Positions 1-11,572 of a stretch of 64,000 nucleotides of DNA are shown piece by piece. The translations under genes were made by a program, and so were the position numbers. Each line of letters starts with the position of its first letter. Position 1 is the stretch's first letter. The notes under the pieces were generated by a model. It searched no databases. It was not told where the DNA came from and worked only from the letters and a program-made list of their open reading frames with translations. Source of the stretch: Hanleya hanleyi (taxonomy: Eukaryota; Mollusca; Polyplacophora; Lepidopleurida; Hanleyidae); NCBI GenBank assembly GCA_036873755.1, contig JAVTVY010019502.1:1-64000 (forward strand), given 5' to 3'.

Positions 1-131
1 AGTCAAATTTAATGGGTCATGTAACATGGCGAAATATCCATATCTCTGTCCCAATATCACTTTCAGATCTATCCAGGTTGATCAAGGCAGTGTGGATTAA
101 TTGCCATTGTTATGATTGTGTGAATTGTCAG

Positions 132-1215
132 CTTGGAAACACCAGGCTTGGGGACCTCATATGAAGATTGGCATGCACCTGGAGGAAATCCCCTGAGGGT
201 GAGATATTTTTATATTTTTATCACAAAACTGTTCTGTTCATGTCAAAACAGGTGGTTTTAACCGGTTGGGGGGATGGTAGCTCTAGATAAATTATCTCGT
301 TGTTTTGATTTTTTATTGATTCATGAATTGTATTGATTTTTTTACTTGCAGAATGTAGAATATTCCCATACCAGATTTTTGACAAAATGGTAAAGAAATA
401 AGTTTTAGAATATATTGATAATAAAATGTTAGCATTACCTGTTTTAGCTGTAATCAGAAAAAAGTATAATCAATTATTAATTTTCATCATTATAACAGGC
501 TATATTTTCCTTGTCTATTGATTGCACTATTCATATACCAAAGCTAAGGATCTTCACACTTCAATTGTACATTTTTATCCACATCTTGAGAATTGAGAAC
601 ATTTCATTTCATACATTTATTTCATTTCAAAAATTTAAGAATACAATTTGTAGTTAATAAGCATTTATTTGTTATTTGAAACCTTGTATGAAGATTTAGT
701 TGAACCAGGAATTAACAGAGACAAATTATCAAAATCCACATGATTGTTTCTATTGGCTTCTTTGTCAATACTTTCATAATTCCAGAATACAGCTGCAACA
801 AGGAACTCGGCTCACTTCAAGCAGCCACTCGACTGATGGGAAAATTAATGAGCACACCCAGGTATGGTTGATTTCTTCATAGTGTATATTGGCTAGAACA
901 TCACACAAACTGTTTATCTCCATTGTTGTATATCATGGAGTACTAAAGAAAGGATAATAGACATCTTCATCAATCTTTTGTAAATCGTAGGGATGTGTTC
1001 CATTCTTTACCTTTATGGTAGTCAACCTATTCAATCATCCCGAGTGTATTAAAAAAAAAAAACTGGATTGCATGTCATATGGAACCATATATACAACTGA
1101 TCAGGTTTTAATTATATGCATGTATTTATCGCCACAGGCCAAGAAGTTCACAATTCAGACTGGTGGGTTTCAGCGTTGGGTTACATCCGAGTGGACCTCA
1201 GGGCAACTGAAGTAA
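132..1215 (+). CDS. 3' end of an unrecognised host gene (three exons)
   Basis: Three exons can be joined in phase. Exon 132-198 follows a TTGTCAG acceptor, starts with one base of a split codon and ends at a GTGAGA donor. Exon 793-861 follows AATACAG and ends at GTATGG; it is 23 codons with phase 0 at both ends. Exon 1138-1215 follows a pyrimidine-containing ATCGCCACAG acceptor and runs AKKFTIQTGGFQRW to the stop at 1213. Together they give about 70 C-terminal residues, hydrophilic and rich in Ser/Thr (SSSHSTDGK), with no membrane segment or recognised domain. The product is not identified. The upstream part of the gene lies beyond the left edge. Support comes from splice sites, reading phase and the poly(A) signals that follow. 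The weakest point is the short pyrimidine tract of the first acceptor. Confidence 0.55.
199..1137 (+). other. Introns of the left-edge gene
   Basis: The stretches 199-792 and 862-1137 lie between the proposed exons. They are AT-rich with no recognised repeat or RNA gene. The first 131 bases of the window would also be intron. Confidence 0.45.
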
Positions 1216-1450
1216 ACTATTCTTCGAAAGATCTGCTGCTTCAAGTTCAAGTTGGAAAAGAACACGGTCACCCTTGAATAATAATACTGCAATAAATTCT
1301 CATACCAAAGACTGCATGTAAATACATACATATATAGTACTGTGCTGTATTTTGTCTCAAGGATTTGTGCTAGCGGTTTATTGTAAATATTTTATGATGT
1401 ACTGTTCTGTCTCACTCTGTATTTTCTCTGAATAAAACTTTCTCTGCTCA
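1216..1450 (+). terminator. 3' untranslated region with two poly(A) signals
   Basis: After the stop at 1213-1215 the sequence carries AATAAA at 1291-1296 and again at 1431-1436, the latter followed by a T-rich stretch. This is the expected arrangement for the 3' end of a plus-strand animal transcript and supports the exon chain upstream. The cleavage site cannot be fixed from sequence alone. Confidence 0.5.
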
Positions 1451-1479
1451 AATATATATTTGTGTATTCTTTTCTGGGA

Positions 1480-1935
1480 AAGTAAATATCTCGTAAGGCT
1501 ATACATACCTTTTCATCACACGGATTTGCTATGATACTAATAAGGTACTTCAAGAGCACTTCAGAAGTGCATATGAAAGGTATCCTTCTGTAGATGAGTG
1601 GATGAAGTGACTTGCCATATAAGGACATTGAAGTGCCTGAAATATTCTAATTAGGTACTTCAAGAGCACTTCAGAAGTGCCTATGAAGGTTACCCTTCTG
1701 TGGAAGTGTCTATGAAGTGCCTTTGCAGTACCTAATTAAAATATTTGAGGCACACTTCTAAGTGACTTCATTGTGACTTCATTGTGACTTCAATGCCCTT
1801 ATATGGCATTGCTACAAAACAATACCCACACTGCAAGCACACTTCTGACTCTGAGCCTTGCACTTCAAGGTTGAAATATGGCCACACTTCAAAGTTACTT
1901 CAAAGTTACTTCAAAGACTTCTGGACAGTAAGGGT
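1480..1935. repeat. ACTTC-rich repeat with an internal palindrome
   Basis: Near-identical direct copies of a segment beginning GGTACTTCAAGAGCACTTCA start at about 1544 and 1653. The second copy lies inside an imperfect palindrome: 1635-1659 pairs with 1729-1753 (core CTAATTAGGTACT against AGTACCTAATTA). The motif ACTTC continues to about 1925, including a tandem CAAAGTTACTT. It could be a small foldback element grown by tandem duplication. No coding capacity is apparent. Confidence 0.6.
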
Positions 1936-3140
1936 CGAGACCCGAATCTATGAACAAAAGATTCGGGTTTCGGCAAGCCTTTGAAATTTCCCAATGAATA
2001 GACCGTTTAGCGCAAGTGAGAGGTCCCGCAGTGCGTCCCCGCGTGCCGTCTCGCGACTGTGTATTGCCAGTCAAACCCGAAACTATTAAATCTTCTTGCA
2101 GTGATCGGCTATCCTGTACTCTGATACACAGCTAGCACTGTTTCAGGGACAGATTTCTGAAGAGACCCGTCAAATGTCTACCAGTTTTTTCTGGACGGCT
2201 TTGTGAGCAGATGAGTACAAGACAAAGTAATCAACCACGCGAACGCGCATATACATTACTGAACAATCTATGAACCGAAAAACAATGAAATGACTGAACT
2301 GATTCGAGAAACATGTATTACAGATATTATTTACACGTTTTTATTTTTTTTATTCTGTATTTGTTATTGTTTTAAAATGTAGTACTTGTAAAGATATCAA
2401 CACAGAAATGTAATACCAATAAGAATAAAACGGTTCAAATAAAGCATAGTGGGCCGTGAAATCCGTATGGAAAGCGGCCCGTAAACTACAATTTCAGACA
2501 GGCTATCTTTCGCCGTGTGAGACTTACCGATGTCTTCTTCCTTCATCTATGAAAGGGGCTATTTTGTTTACATCTTGTCCTATTTGCAGGACATTTGCCG
2601 TTCGCTTTTGATGGAAAACTCATGGCGGAAATGCTTGCCGAATAAGTTAGCGCTACAAAGATTATGTCAAAAACAAGGCGTTGGCAAGTCCAATTAATCG
2701 AACAACCCTGAAACTCATTGAATTATAGTTAACGCTTCACATCTTCTCCAATGTACTGAATAATCGTATAAATGCAATAATATGTTATTCCTTTGGTATG
2801 AAAGAACAGAATAAAATTACCGAGTATACGAATCGCTTGCATTATCTTAGTCAAAGTTGTGAGAAATAAATGATCTACAGCCAACGTTCTAACCGTGTTC
2901 CGTTACTTCTTACAATTTCAGTGTTACGAACGTATTCTGCCCTTTGCTGGATATTTGTGCAATGAAAATATCTGGCATCTCGTAATATATGTTTGTTATG
3001 GACGTTTGAATGACACAAGGAGTAGGACTCTTTCGGGTGGATTGATTGATTTACCGGAATGATTTGGATTCGGGTTTCGATCTGCCGACAGCGACGTAGG
3101 GGGCCTGCCCGCAGGCTGGCCACAATGAAACTCGGGGTTT
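1936..3140. other. Unannotated intergenic stretch
   Basis: No repeat, RNA gene or convincing exon was recognised here. Open frames are short and lack supporting splice or poly(A) context. Confidence 0.4.
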
Positions 3141-3148
3141 CGCTTATA

Positions 3149-3530
3149 CATCTTCATTTTATCCAGCCAATTTCTACGTTCCCACTTCGAACTTCCCTTG
3201 ATATACATGTATCTGGACCCCTTCAATGTTCAAATAACTTATAAATAGACACGAGACGTCACTGACCTCGAAAACATTTGAAATTCGAAATGGGTCGCAC
3301 AAGAGCGTTATTGATTGGCTGACCTAATTAGTGGGCACCATATTAGGAGGAAGGACGCCGCTAATAGAGGATGATGTGATTTCACTCGCAATCGATGTGT
3401 ACGTTCTGATTGGTTCTTCTGTCGTTAGCTGGTGAAATTTACACATCGGATTTTGAACGCTGAGGGGGTCAGATAAATCAAGGCAGGTTCGAAGTGGGAA
3501 CGTAGAAATTGGCTGGATAAAATGAAGATG
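3149..3530. repeat. Perfect 44-bp inverted repeat pair with dispersed relatives
   Basis: The 44 bases at 3149-3192 are exactly complementary in reverse to 3487-3530, with about 294 bp between the arms. The arm contains TTTATCCAGCCAATTTCTAC. The right arm and the sequence to its left (3400-3530: CTGATTGGTT, a GAAATTTACAC-like box, then TCAAGGC) resemble 12865-12985, and the arm core resembles 6511-6560. This looks like the terminus of a mobile-element family of which several partial copies are present. No target-site duplication was found. Confidence 0.55.
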
Positions 3531-4535
3531 CGCTTATATAACCCCATTCAATCCGCATAAATATCCATCCATATATATCCTTCGTGAAGTTTGTACTTAT
3601 TCCGTTAACTTGTGTCATGCAGTTAGCAGCACTGGAATATTTGCTAAATTTGTCTTTTTTCTCAGAAGAGAATGCTATCAGTTCGTGCATATTACGATCT
3701 CGATTACTGCTATTTACCTATAGTTATGTAGACTGAAATTGTTAATATATTCCTTTAATTACATTAACTTTTCAATGGCAGTAACCAATAGATTATTTCT
3801 TTTTGGCAATAGAATAACTAAAAATTGAAAAGGTGGTCTGTATTTCCTGCCACAGCTATCAGAATATACCTATAAGCCGCGTTGAAGCGGAAATTACGTG
3901 ACTGGATTCGACAGTCACATTTACAAACAATATACTGGTAGAGTTTTTTTAATGCTCTTTAATTACGACCCAGACCTAAACCTATAATCCGTATATCCAC
4001 ACAACCCTGTTTGAACCCTTTAATTGACAATACAACGTGTCTCATTGAACTATCGGTAATTCCCGTCCACGGCTTTTGTGAAATTTTGTGTGCGGCTTTA
4101 ATATCTCGCTGTGTAAGCGCCGCTCTTGCAGGCAGCGGTCGCCATGTTCACAAATCACTACCGTGTGTCGTCTGTTGCCTCCCAGGATGCAAGGATTTAA
4201 TCTTTACTCAAGACTTGTCACTTATAATTACCTTGACATTCAGGATGTAACTGGTAACAATAACGTTACGGATTTCACAGAGGCTGTCTCTGATGGCCTG
4301 AGTTTCTATAAACAACTGTCATCAACGGGTTGAGGAGTTTTTGTAATGTCGTCACACACAAACAATACAGACCAACAGGGACATAAAAAGATCGTAGATT
4401 GTTGTTCGTTTTAATCATTGCCGAACTACATTCATTGGTCAAAAGGCGACCCCACACCAAGTTAGTTCAGCGAACGTCGCGGCGAATACAAGTTAACTTT
4501 TCTTGTAAACTTTACAAGAAGAACGAAGAATACAC
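3531..4535. other. Unannotated intergenic stretch
   Basis: AT-rich single-copy-looking DNA. Overlapping open frames near 4011-4460 are short and show no recognisable protein. Confidence 0.4.
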
Positions 4536-4539
4536 AAAA

Positions 4540-4870
4540 ACGTTTATATTTTCATGATCCTATAATACCCGAAATGAAAACTATTTATTTAGATTTGTAT
4601 TTTTTGGATGCATTTTCAATGAAAGTTATTAAAACGTTTTGTGTCGGTGTATCGCGAAAAATTCCCGTCGAATCGACACCATGCATCTTTTATGGTAAAC
4701 TTCTCGTCGTGAGGCTAAATTAATGTGTAGCAAAAGATATATTTTTGCAACGGGTATTTGTACAAGTTTAAAAATAACTAAACAGAATCAAATATCGAAG
4801 AGATACAGGCAGAGTTATCAAGTGTTGGTTACCATCTCCGGCGTATCCCCCGTCATATTTTCGCGGAAAA
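4540..4870 (+). repeat. Dispersed repeat, copy 1 (relative at 48910-49230)
   Basis: This block aligns by eye along its length with 48910-49230 in the same orientation. Shared landmarks are TATTTTCATGRTCCTATAAT, TATTTATTTAGATTT, a TATCGCGAAAA box, CGAATCGACA and a late GTTATC. The divergence indicates an old dispersed repeat. The second copy lies inside the 7-kb inverted-terminus element, so this family may be related to that element. No coding function is seen. Confidence 0.55.
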
Positions 4871-6504
4871 AAAGGCCGTGCCCACCGCCCTATAGGACTA
4901 GGTTTAAAGATTGCTAGAATGTCAATCCACTGATCATATGTCATAAGAATATTTTTTAATGCAATGCATGATGCAATGCATGTTCGGTGTCTAATGTATC
5001 GCATCCATAAATTTCCTCCGATACATAAGCTAAATCACGACTATAAATGCGAGCCGTCTTTGGCCATTGCCTATTAATTTGCATGTTAATCGAGTTGTCT
5101 CCCTTCATACCAAGAACTTTCTGCAAGCAAGTTTGCGCGCGCAACACTGGAAGTGAAGCCCGATTGTAACCATTGGCAAGCCATGTATTAAATTGCATGC
5201 GGCATCGATACAGCGCTGGTACTATGCTTCCAAAGGTACAAAACTATATTTTCAAGATAAAAACAAATCTAACATGAGGCAATGTAAACTCATATTAATT
5301 TCCCTGCAGTGAGAAATCAAACTGAATAGCCAGCCACATGTGTGTATTGGACGGGCATTCAGCTATTGAGAGAGGCTAAGCTATTAAGAGAGGCTAAGGA
5401 GAGGCTAAGCTGTAGCTCACCAGGGTGCCACGTAAGCGGATTAACACTGGCTCCACGACAACTCAAGCATTTCTCACACCTTCGCTAACGAGCTTGTAAC
5501 ATAATTTTACCGGGCGTGCCCCCGACATGTGTGGCATTTTGGACATTTCCTTTTTCTTCACGAAATGAACTGAGTAGCCTATAGGTAAACATTATCGTTT
5601 TATAGATTCTTTTGGGTGTACACATGAAAACTATGGTAGAACCACTATCACCTTGGTAGTGGTACTAGAAGGTGAACCAAGCTTCTTTCAACCCTGTTGA
5701 CGAAGGCCCTTCAGGAGGTAAAAGCATTTGGGAAAGGTATTGCACCAGTATTTCTAAAAACTATGGTGTTGAATGTATATTGATATTAAAAAAATTCAAA
5801 ATGTAAGCTAACGGGATGTGAAAAGACACATACTGTAGAGACATGTATCCACATGGGATTTCTTAACTTTTCATACTACAATCCCTCATCTGTTTGACCA
5901 TGTTAATAGTTCATAAAAAGTATTGGTGTTCAAGAAAACTGATTACCGATATATTATGTCAGGCGCCATAAAACATTCTATGGCTCTACTACATACAAGG
6001 GATATCATTCTTGGGATGTGTCTTTGTTTATAAAGTTGCTTCAAATTCTCAATAATAATATCTGTGTGAAATTTGGCAACAATATATCAACAGAATATAA
6101 GTATTCCAATGGATACTGACTGTGCACCCCTTTTGGCTGCATGACATTTATCAGTTCTTTTATGAATTTGAATGAAACTACAGATAACTGTAATGGCACA
6201 TTATGAGCCAGCACAATCATGAGCATCAATTGGCTCCTGTTTCTCATTTTGCCTTCGTGAAAACCAGCCAAACTACACTTGTTGCAGGAGATCGGAACTT
6301 GATGAAATTTCAGCTTTCAGTTATGATTATTTATGTAATTAAAACGAATTTGAGGATAATATGACTTATTGCTTGCTTTTAATTATGCCAGGGAATAAAA
6401 GTATTCAGGCACCATCAGCAGTCTAAAATGTCAAATTTTTTATTTGCTTATTGCACAAACTGTTGACTTCATTTTGCTGCAGCCGATTTTATTTCTTGAC
6501 ATCA
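4871..6504. other. Unannotated intergenic stretch
   Basis: Nothing convincing is visible apart from a small ATGCAATGCATG duplication near 4960-4985 and short GAGAGGCTAAG repeats near 5365-5410. Confidence 0.4.
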
Positions 6505-7173
6505 TGTGACTGTACTTCGAAGTGTGAACGGAGAAATTGACTAGTGCATGAAGATGGGTTTGGTCAGAGAATGTTGAGCATCATAAAGTATGTGTGGAAG
6601 GTACTGTGATAGCTAGATCAATAATGGTAACAGATTTTGAACTATCTGGAAACTGTAGTAAATCAAGGATTCCATTTGATCATTGACTGTATTGAACTGC
6701 ACATTCGTTATGTGTATTTTATTGACAATTAGTCAATCAGGGACTGATCGGCTCTCTCATTTTCTTTTCTGACAAGACATCTTACAGTAGAACAAACCAT
6801 AGTATGATTTCTTCATTTCTAGATTTAGTTTGAAGAGCAATAAAATGCATACAAGTTCATACAGTTGACTCTGCATCAGAGCTGGAAATGAGCTCTGATT
6901 ATTGATTTTTGCAAGTTTGTGCAAAAACTTGAGGGTATGAGTTGATCTTACATCCACCAAATCTTCCTGTTATCTTATCAGATAATGGGGACATCTACCG
7001 AATCTTCCTGTTATCTTATCAGATTTCACACCTGTTCCAATCAACATAGTGCCATTGTTCAGAGTGCAACTCTTATGTGTTTGAGCTATTTGTTCCAAAC
7101 AATTGAGGACTTTGTCAGATTATCAATCAATCCTGGTATTGTAGTGACTCCCATTGAAAGTAAACTCCTTCAT
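6505..7173. repeat. Repeat fragment at 6511-6560, then unannotated DNA
   Basis: At 6511-6560 the segment ACTTCGAAGTGTGAACGGAGAAATT resembles the arms at 3149/3487 and the block at 12940-12985. In the second duplication copy this block sits directly beside the duplicated segment; here it is about 610 bp away. One copy has therefore gained or lost the DNA in between. No gene is recognised. Confidence 0.4.
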
Positions 7174-8845
7174 GTATGTAAATAGGTTGATGCTTAAGGG
7201 AGCTTTTTTGGCTTTGGGATTTAGATCTATTTGAACATTTATGGATAATATAAAGCATTTTCGGGTGAAAGGAGCAAATAATAAAGTAACCACAGGGTTG
7301 TAATTTTCGTTAATACATGTATGACATTATAATAGACTGCTCAGATCTATGGCTCATGATTGCCAATATTGCAATATATAGGTCAGTGATCGAGGGTCGT
7401 AAATATAGCTTATACTGAATAAGAGAATCAATTTACCGGCAAATTCATAATTCACCAGCACATATTTCATTCATCATATTTTTACCAGACAGACGTTGGA
7501 ATCATTTGGCAGAGAAATATCTACAGCTGGAAAAATATGAGACAATAGTAGACTGGATTGATCAGCTGCCAAATTGTTGAACTATTGATGCTAAATTATA
7601 CCAGTTTACAGTCTGGATGAAATAATTTATATGCTAGAGCAAGGGCGTAGACAAGGGGGGGCTTGGGGGGGCTTCAGCCCCCCCAAATATTGACATCCGG
7701 CAAAAAACAAAAAAAAAAACAGAAGAAAAAGAAAAAAAGAGAGAAAAAAGGAAAGAAAGAAAGAATGAAACAGAAAGCAAACATAGCAGAGAAGTAAATG
7801 TTTAGCTTGTGACATATCTTTATCAATTGATTACAGGGGAAGTAAAATTATCATCAACAATGCTTACCAGAAGGGCTAGACTAATTGCAATCGGTCAGAG
7901 AACAACGCAAAAGTTTGGCGATATCGGACTCAAAGACCCCGTGTGATTTTCTTCGAGAAACGAATAATGTGCTCCAATTCAATCACATATCACCCATTAG
8001 GACGAAAAAGGTCAACACGTTGGCTAAAAAGATTTTTTCAGAACTTTTTCACCATAAACTTTTTTTTGATTGAGATCCCAGTCATTTGTTGAGTATTTAT
8101 TTATTCACAAACGAGAGATACGAACTCTCGAATAATTTTCACGGAGAAACCCTAGAAATACAGGTAAAACATCTAACCCAGACACAAAGTCACTATTTAA
8201 CTGGTGTAAATTTGATGAATATGGATAATTTTCTCTACTATTCCGAGAAAGGACCACTAAGCTTACATTTTTGATAAGTTTGGCAACTTCAGAACGAACA
8301 CCAGAACTCATGCGGTCAACCACGCATCAATGCACCGCCCCTGCTATCTAGGCAACATAGTATTGTCTAAGAAATAACTTGAATTATAGTGCAAACTCCG
8401 GATTGACTGATCATTTCACCTTGTATATCACGTAGTGATCGCCACTGTTATAGGATATTTTCGCAAAAAAAAGTTCAACTTTTACAATTTTTTTCCGCTC
8501 AAATGCTCCCAGTTATAGCGCCAATTTACCATCAATTTTCAAAAAAAAAACTACGCTGCAAGGGGGGATACCCCCCTCTCAGACTCTCCCCCTAAGCCCC
8601 CCCAAACTTCACAACTTGTCTACGCCCTTGTAGAGTTCACATCTGAAGCCAATGTAGCTAAATTCAAGATATTTCATCTCAAACTAGTCATAAGTCCAGT
8701 TGTTCATGATTCAACAACTATTAGGTGAATGACTTGGCACCAAGCAGGAAGCGGATATAGCTCAATGACTGGTTTTCCCAGTGTCGGGATAATGTGACTG
8801 GATTGTGATTCGTTGAAAGCAACATTGAACTCATACTCACTCCCT
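7174..8845 (+). repeat. Segmental duplication, copy 1 (interrupted)
   Basis: From GTATGTAAATA at 7174 to CATACTCACTC near 8845 the sequence aligns with 12986-13605, with substitutions and small indels throughout. Landmarks are GGGATTTAGATCTATTTGAA, ATAATAGACTGCTCAGATCT, TTTACAGTCTGGATGAAAT and CAACTATTAGGTGAATGACT. This copy alone contains the 991-bp insertion at 7640-8630. No coding region is seen in either copy. Confidence 0.8.
7640..8630. mobile_element. 991-bp inverted-terminus element with 5-bp target duplication
   Basis: The element starts CAAGGGCGTAGACAAG at 7640 and ends with the exact reverse complement at 8615-8630. TAGAG flanks it on both sides (7635-7639 and 8631-8635). The duplicated copy at 13410-13425 reads ATGCTAATGGTTCACAT without an insertion, so the empty site is visible in the same window. 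The interior carries G-runs, a purine-rich GAAA stretch near 7715-7770 and no transposase. The terminus CAAGG fits the loose hAT pattern CARNG, but hAT elements usually make 8-bp duplications, so the superfamily is left open. Confidence 0.85.
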
Positions 8846-9400
8846 ATTGATTGACCATGTCCTTTTGCTTAAGCTCAACTCATTGCACCTGGCATTCCTT
8901 CTGCAACAAAAACTTGGCATACACGTTGTTACTGTAGCAGTCTTCTAAATGGAAATTTCAATTGAATAGTAAATATCTTTGAACACAGAAAAATGATGTA
9001 AAATATGCCCATAATCACACGGGTGTTCATACCACTGGATTTTGAGTGCTGAAATGTCATGCTTATGCTAGTTCATTCTGAATGGGCATTTTACAACAAA
9101 TTTTATTTGATGACTTGAATAGTCTAGTCATAAATATCAAGTTTGGAATAATATGTACAACATCCTATGTAGCTATTTTTGTCTGGATCGCCACCGTGTA
9201 GCGGTGTTGACCAGACTATGCTGCCACTCACGAAATATCTGAAAATGTGTACGTGCACTATATCACAATGACCCTGTGTTGACCTGTAACAATCCGCCGG
9301 TGATTTGCACTTTTGTTTGTGTCATATCAGGGTATTAACCAGAAAATGAAGAAAAAACAGTCAAAATCGTTTCATGTTAAATAGAAATAAAACAAAATCT
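8846..9400. other. Unannotated stretch; one unit of the 50-bp repeat
   Basis: At about 8850-8895 there is a single unit (TTGACCATGTCC, TTAAGCTCAACTCA) of the repeat that forms an array at 13620-14150 beside the second duplication copy. The rest shows nothing recognisable. Confidence 0.5.
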
Positions 9401-9683
9401 GAATTTGAGAGTATTTCATATTCATTTCTTCGCCCAGGGATTGCTTGAATCCGTGGACTATTTTTTTGTTCTTTGCATTGTCTGGTTCCGCACAATCGGC
9501 TGAACCCGGTTCTCAGTGCCCAACATGAGCTTACGATGCAACAACGACAATTGGGCTGCCAGCGATGTACTGTCACTGCAGACTGTTGTAAATGTAAATT
9601 GATGCCCTGGTAACATGGTAAACTGCCCGCCTCTTGGTGTTTGTCGTCTCTGCGGTTTTGCGTGTGCCTGTACGTCCCAAAGA

Positions 9684-10308
9684 ATGCCTGGTGTATATAG
9701 TTCGTAATTTGTTTGTTGACAACGATAGCATTGGAGAGACAATTTGTGCGAAAATCCCTGTTGCTGTTGCTGCACGATCATTGCGTATTTGCCGAGCAGA
9801 CGCTGCAATAAATGAATTCTCGTTCCGCTCTCACTGGACAGGTTTCTGGGATTATGAAGACCCCAGTTTTCAACACTCGTAGTTACGTCCTTTCCCGGGA
9901 AGTCGGCGTTCGTTTACTATTTTAATGTGTACGCATACGGCATGGAATATATTTCCAGAGGACACATGTGTCGAAGCAACAACAATAGTATTTACATTTT
10001 TCTCGTCTTGTGAACTTGACCGGATCCTAGCTGTCCAGCTCAATGTATTCTGGGGGACACTGCTCACCGAATATAATTTAGTTTGAAAAAGTTTGAACAC
10101 CAACAACAACAAAACTTTTCGAAAGCAGAAACAACAGAATTTGTCAGGTACCGCTTTCGAAAAGTTTTGTTGTTGTTGGTGTTCTAACTTTTTCAAACTA
10201 AATTATATACGCAATAATCGTGCAGCAACAACAACAGGAATTTCCGCACAAATTGTCTTTCCCACGCTATCGTTGTCAACAAACAAATTTACTATAAACA
10301 CCAGGCAT
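9684..10308. mobile_element. Large foldback element with interrupted left arm
   Basis: The right arm is continuous (10153-10308). Its inner 55 bases (10153-10207) pair with 10072-10126 with one mismatch, and its outer part (10207-10308) pairs with 9684-9788 with some mismatches. The left arm is thus split by 283 bp (9789-10071) absent from the right arm. The 26-bp apex is 10127-10152. The arms contain CAACAACAACAAAACTTTTC. No target duplication or transposase was identified. It could be a foldback transposon or an inverted duplication with a later insertion or deletion. Confidence 0.75.
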
Positions 10309-10340
10309 ATACAAGTAATCTTGGGGACTTAATGCAAACT

Positions 10341-10755
10341 CGTGCAGCTCTTGCCAATATCTGCGCTAAAACCAGTTAATAAAACTATCCAGTCTTCTCG
10401 CAAATTTGTCGTATCGTTTTGTCACAATAGAATTGCATGAATTATGAAAATCTGCTCGAAAAAAACTGGTAGAAGACATTGACACAGACGATCCACTTTT
10501 GAGCTTATTACTGCAGATAGTTCCTTGCTACCACGAAGACCTGGCATATTTCGAAATGAGCCGCCTTGACAAATTCACTTCCTTGAAGACTAAACTCTGT
10601 GTTCCAGTTGTGATTCCCCAAACAGACTCATCCACAACTTGGAGAAAATCTCCACATGTATCGATACATCTGCTATCGACTGAAACATGCCAGCTGAAAT
10701 GTTTTGAAACTTTAAACCCATTATTGGCGATCCAGACATCAGTACTTTGAGTACT
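10341..10755. other. Unannotated stretch
   Basis: No convincing gene or repeat is recognised. Open frames at 10499-10750 overlap on both strands and have no recognisable protein. Confidence 0.35.
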
Positions 10756-10759
10756 TTCA

Positions 10760-11435
10760 TTGTATGCCTATCATTAGATGAGGTCGTATAATGCAATAGC
10801 TCCATCAGTTAACATTTGCTGTCTCTGCGATATTTCCAGTTCCAGATTATCAGATTTTTATTAAACTTTACCCACGGGGCAATGCAGAAGCCTTTTTTGT
10901 TTTCGAGATCAAAGATCAATGTCATTGTGGCCCAAAACTCAGGAAATCTTGTAACATTTGGTGTCTATAATATCTCCGGCTCCACTGTAGGTTTTGTACC
11001 AAACTTTGGGTATTACTTATTCGTGAGGCAAAGATGACTATCCATTTGAAGGTCAAGGTTAGTGTGACCCAAACTCTGGGGAATAGTTGAAAAGTTGATG
11101 TCTGTGCTTATGAACTCAAGTACAGGTCTGAATAAATGGAACCAAATTTCAAGTATACCTCGAACTACTGACAGAGAAGAAGCCCAGGTATCGTATGTCT
11201 GTCCAACCATCTCATTGTCTATTAACTTCAATCCTTCGTGTTATATCCTGAACCAGTTCAAGGATATGAATTGTGACCAAAATATGATCATACTGGTACC
11301 TTAATCTTGCAACTTGGTGCATACATCTGCACGTCTGTACCAAAACTCACTTCAGTTCTTCCCCATGTGGGATTGCAAGTACTAAATCTGGTCAAGTCTG
11401 TGGGTATATTTTGAAGCCCCAAGGGCTTTTGTTTA
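10760..11435 (+). repeat. Truncated copy of the repeat family seen at 40130-40850
   Basis: Landmarks shared with 40130-40850 are GATATTTCCAG/GATATCTCTAG, TACCAAACTTTGGGTAT, GAAGGTCAAG, and a terminus like TATATTTTGAAGCCCCAAGGGC (here near 11403-11425; TATATTGAAGCCCCTTGGGC near 40825-40845). GCCCC(A/T)(A/T)GGGGC is itself near-palindromic. The copy lacks the opening part found at 37478, so it is probably truncated. Confidence 0.5.
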
Positions 11436-11572
11436 CTATAAATTCTACTGTATTTTTGCATATTTTCTCTATCTCGTATCTATTTTCCTTGATTTCATTT
11501 CCTATTTGTGTATGTGTGTGAATGACTTGTATGTACATGTAAGGGCGAGTGTGAGGGACTCGAGGAAGATTG

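Noticed and set aside
2875..3244. Three overlapping 60-80-codon frames
   Set aside because: Both strands open at once over a repeat arm, no product recognised.
7627..7815. Minus-strand frame rich in Phe/Leu/Ser
   Set aside because: Translation of a GAAA purine tract within the 991-bp element.
9361..9882. Overlapping frames of 71-116 codons on both strands
   Set aside because: They partly cover a foldback arm, have CAACAA-type composition and no recognisable product.
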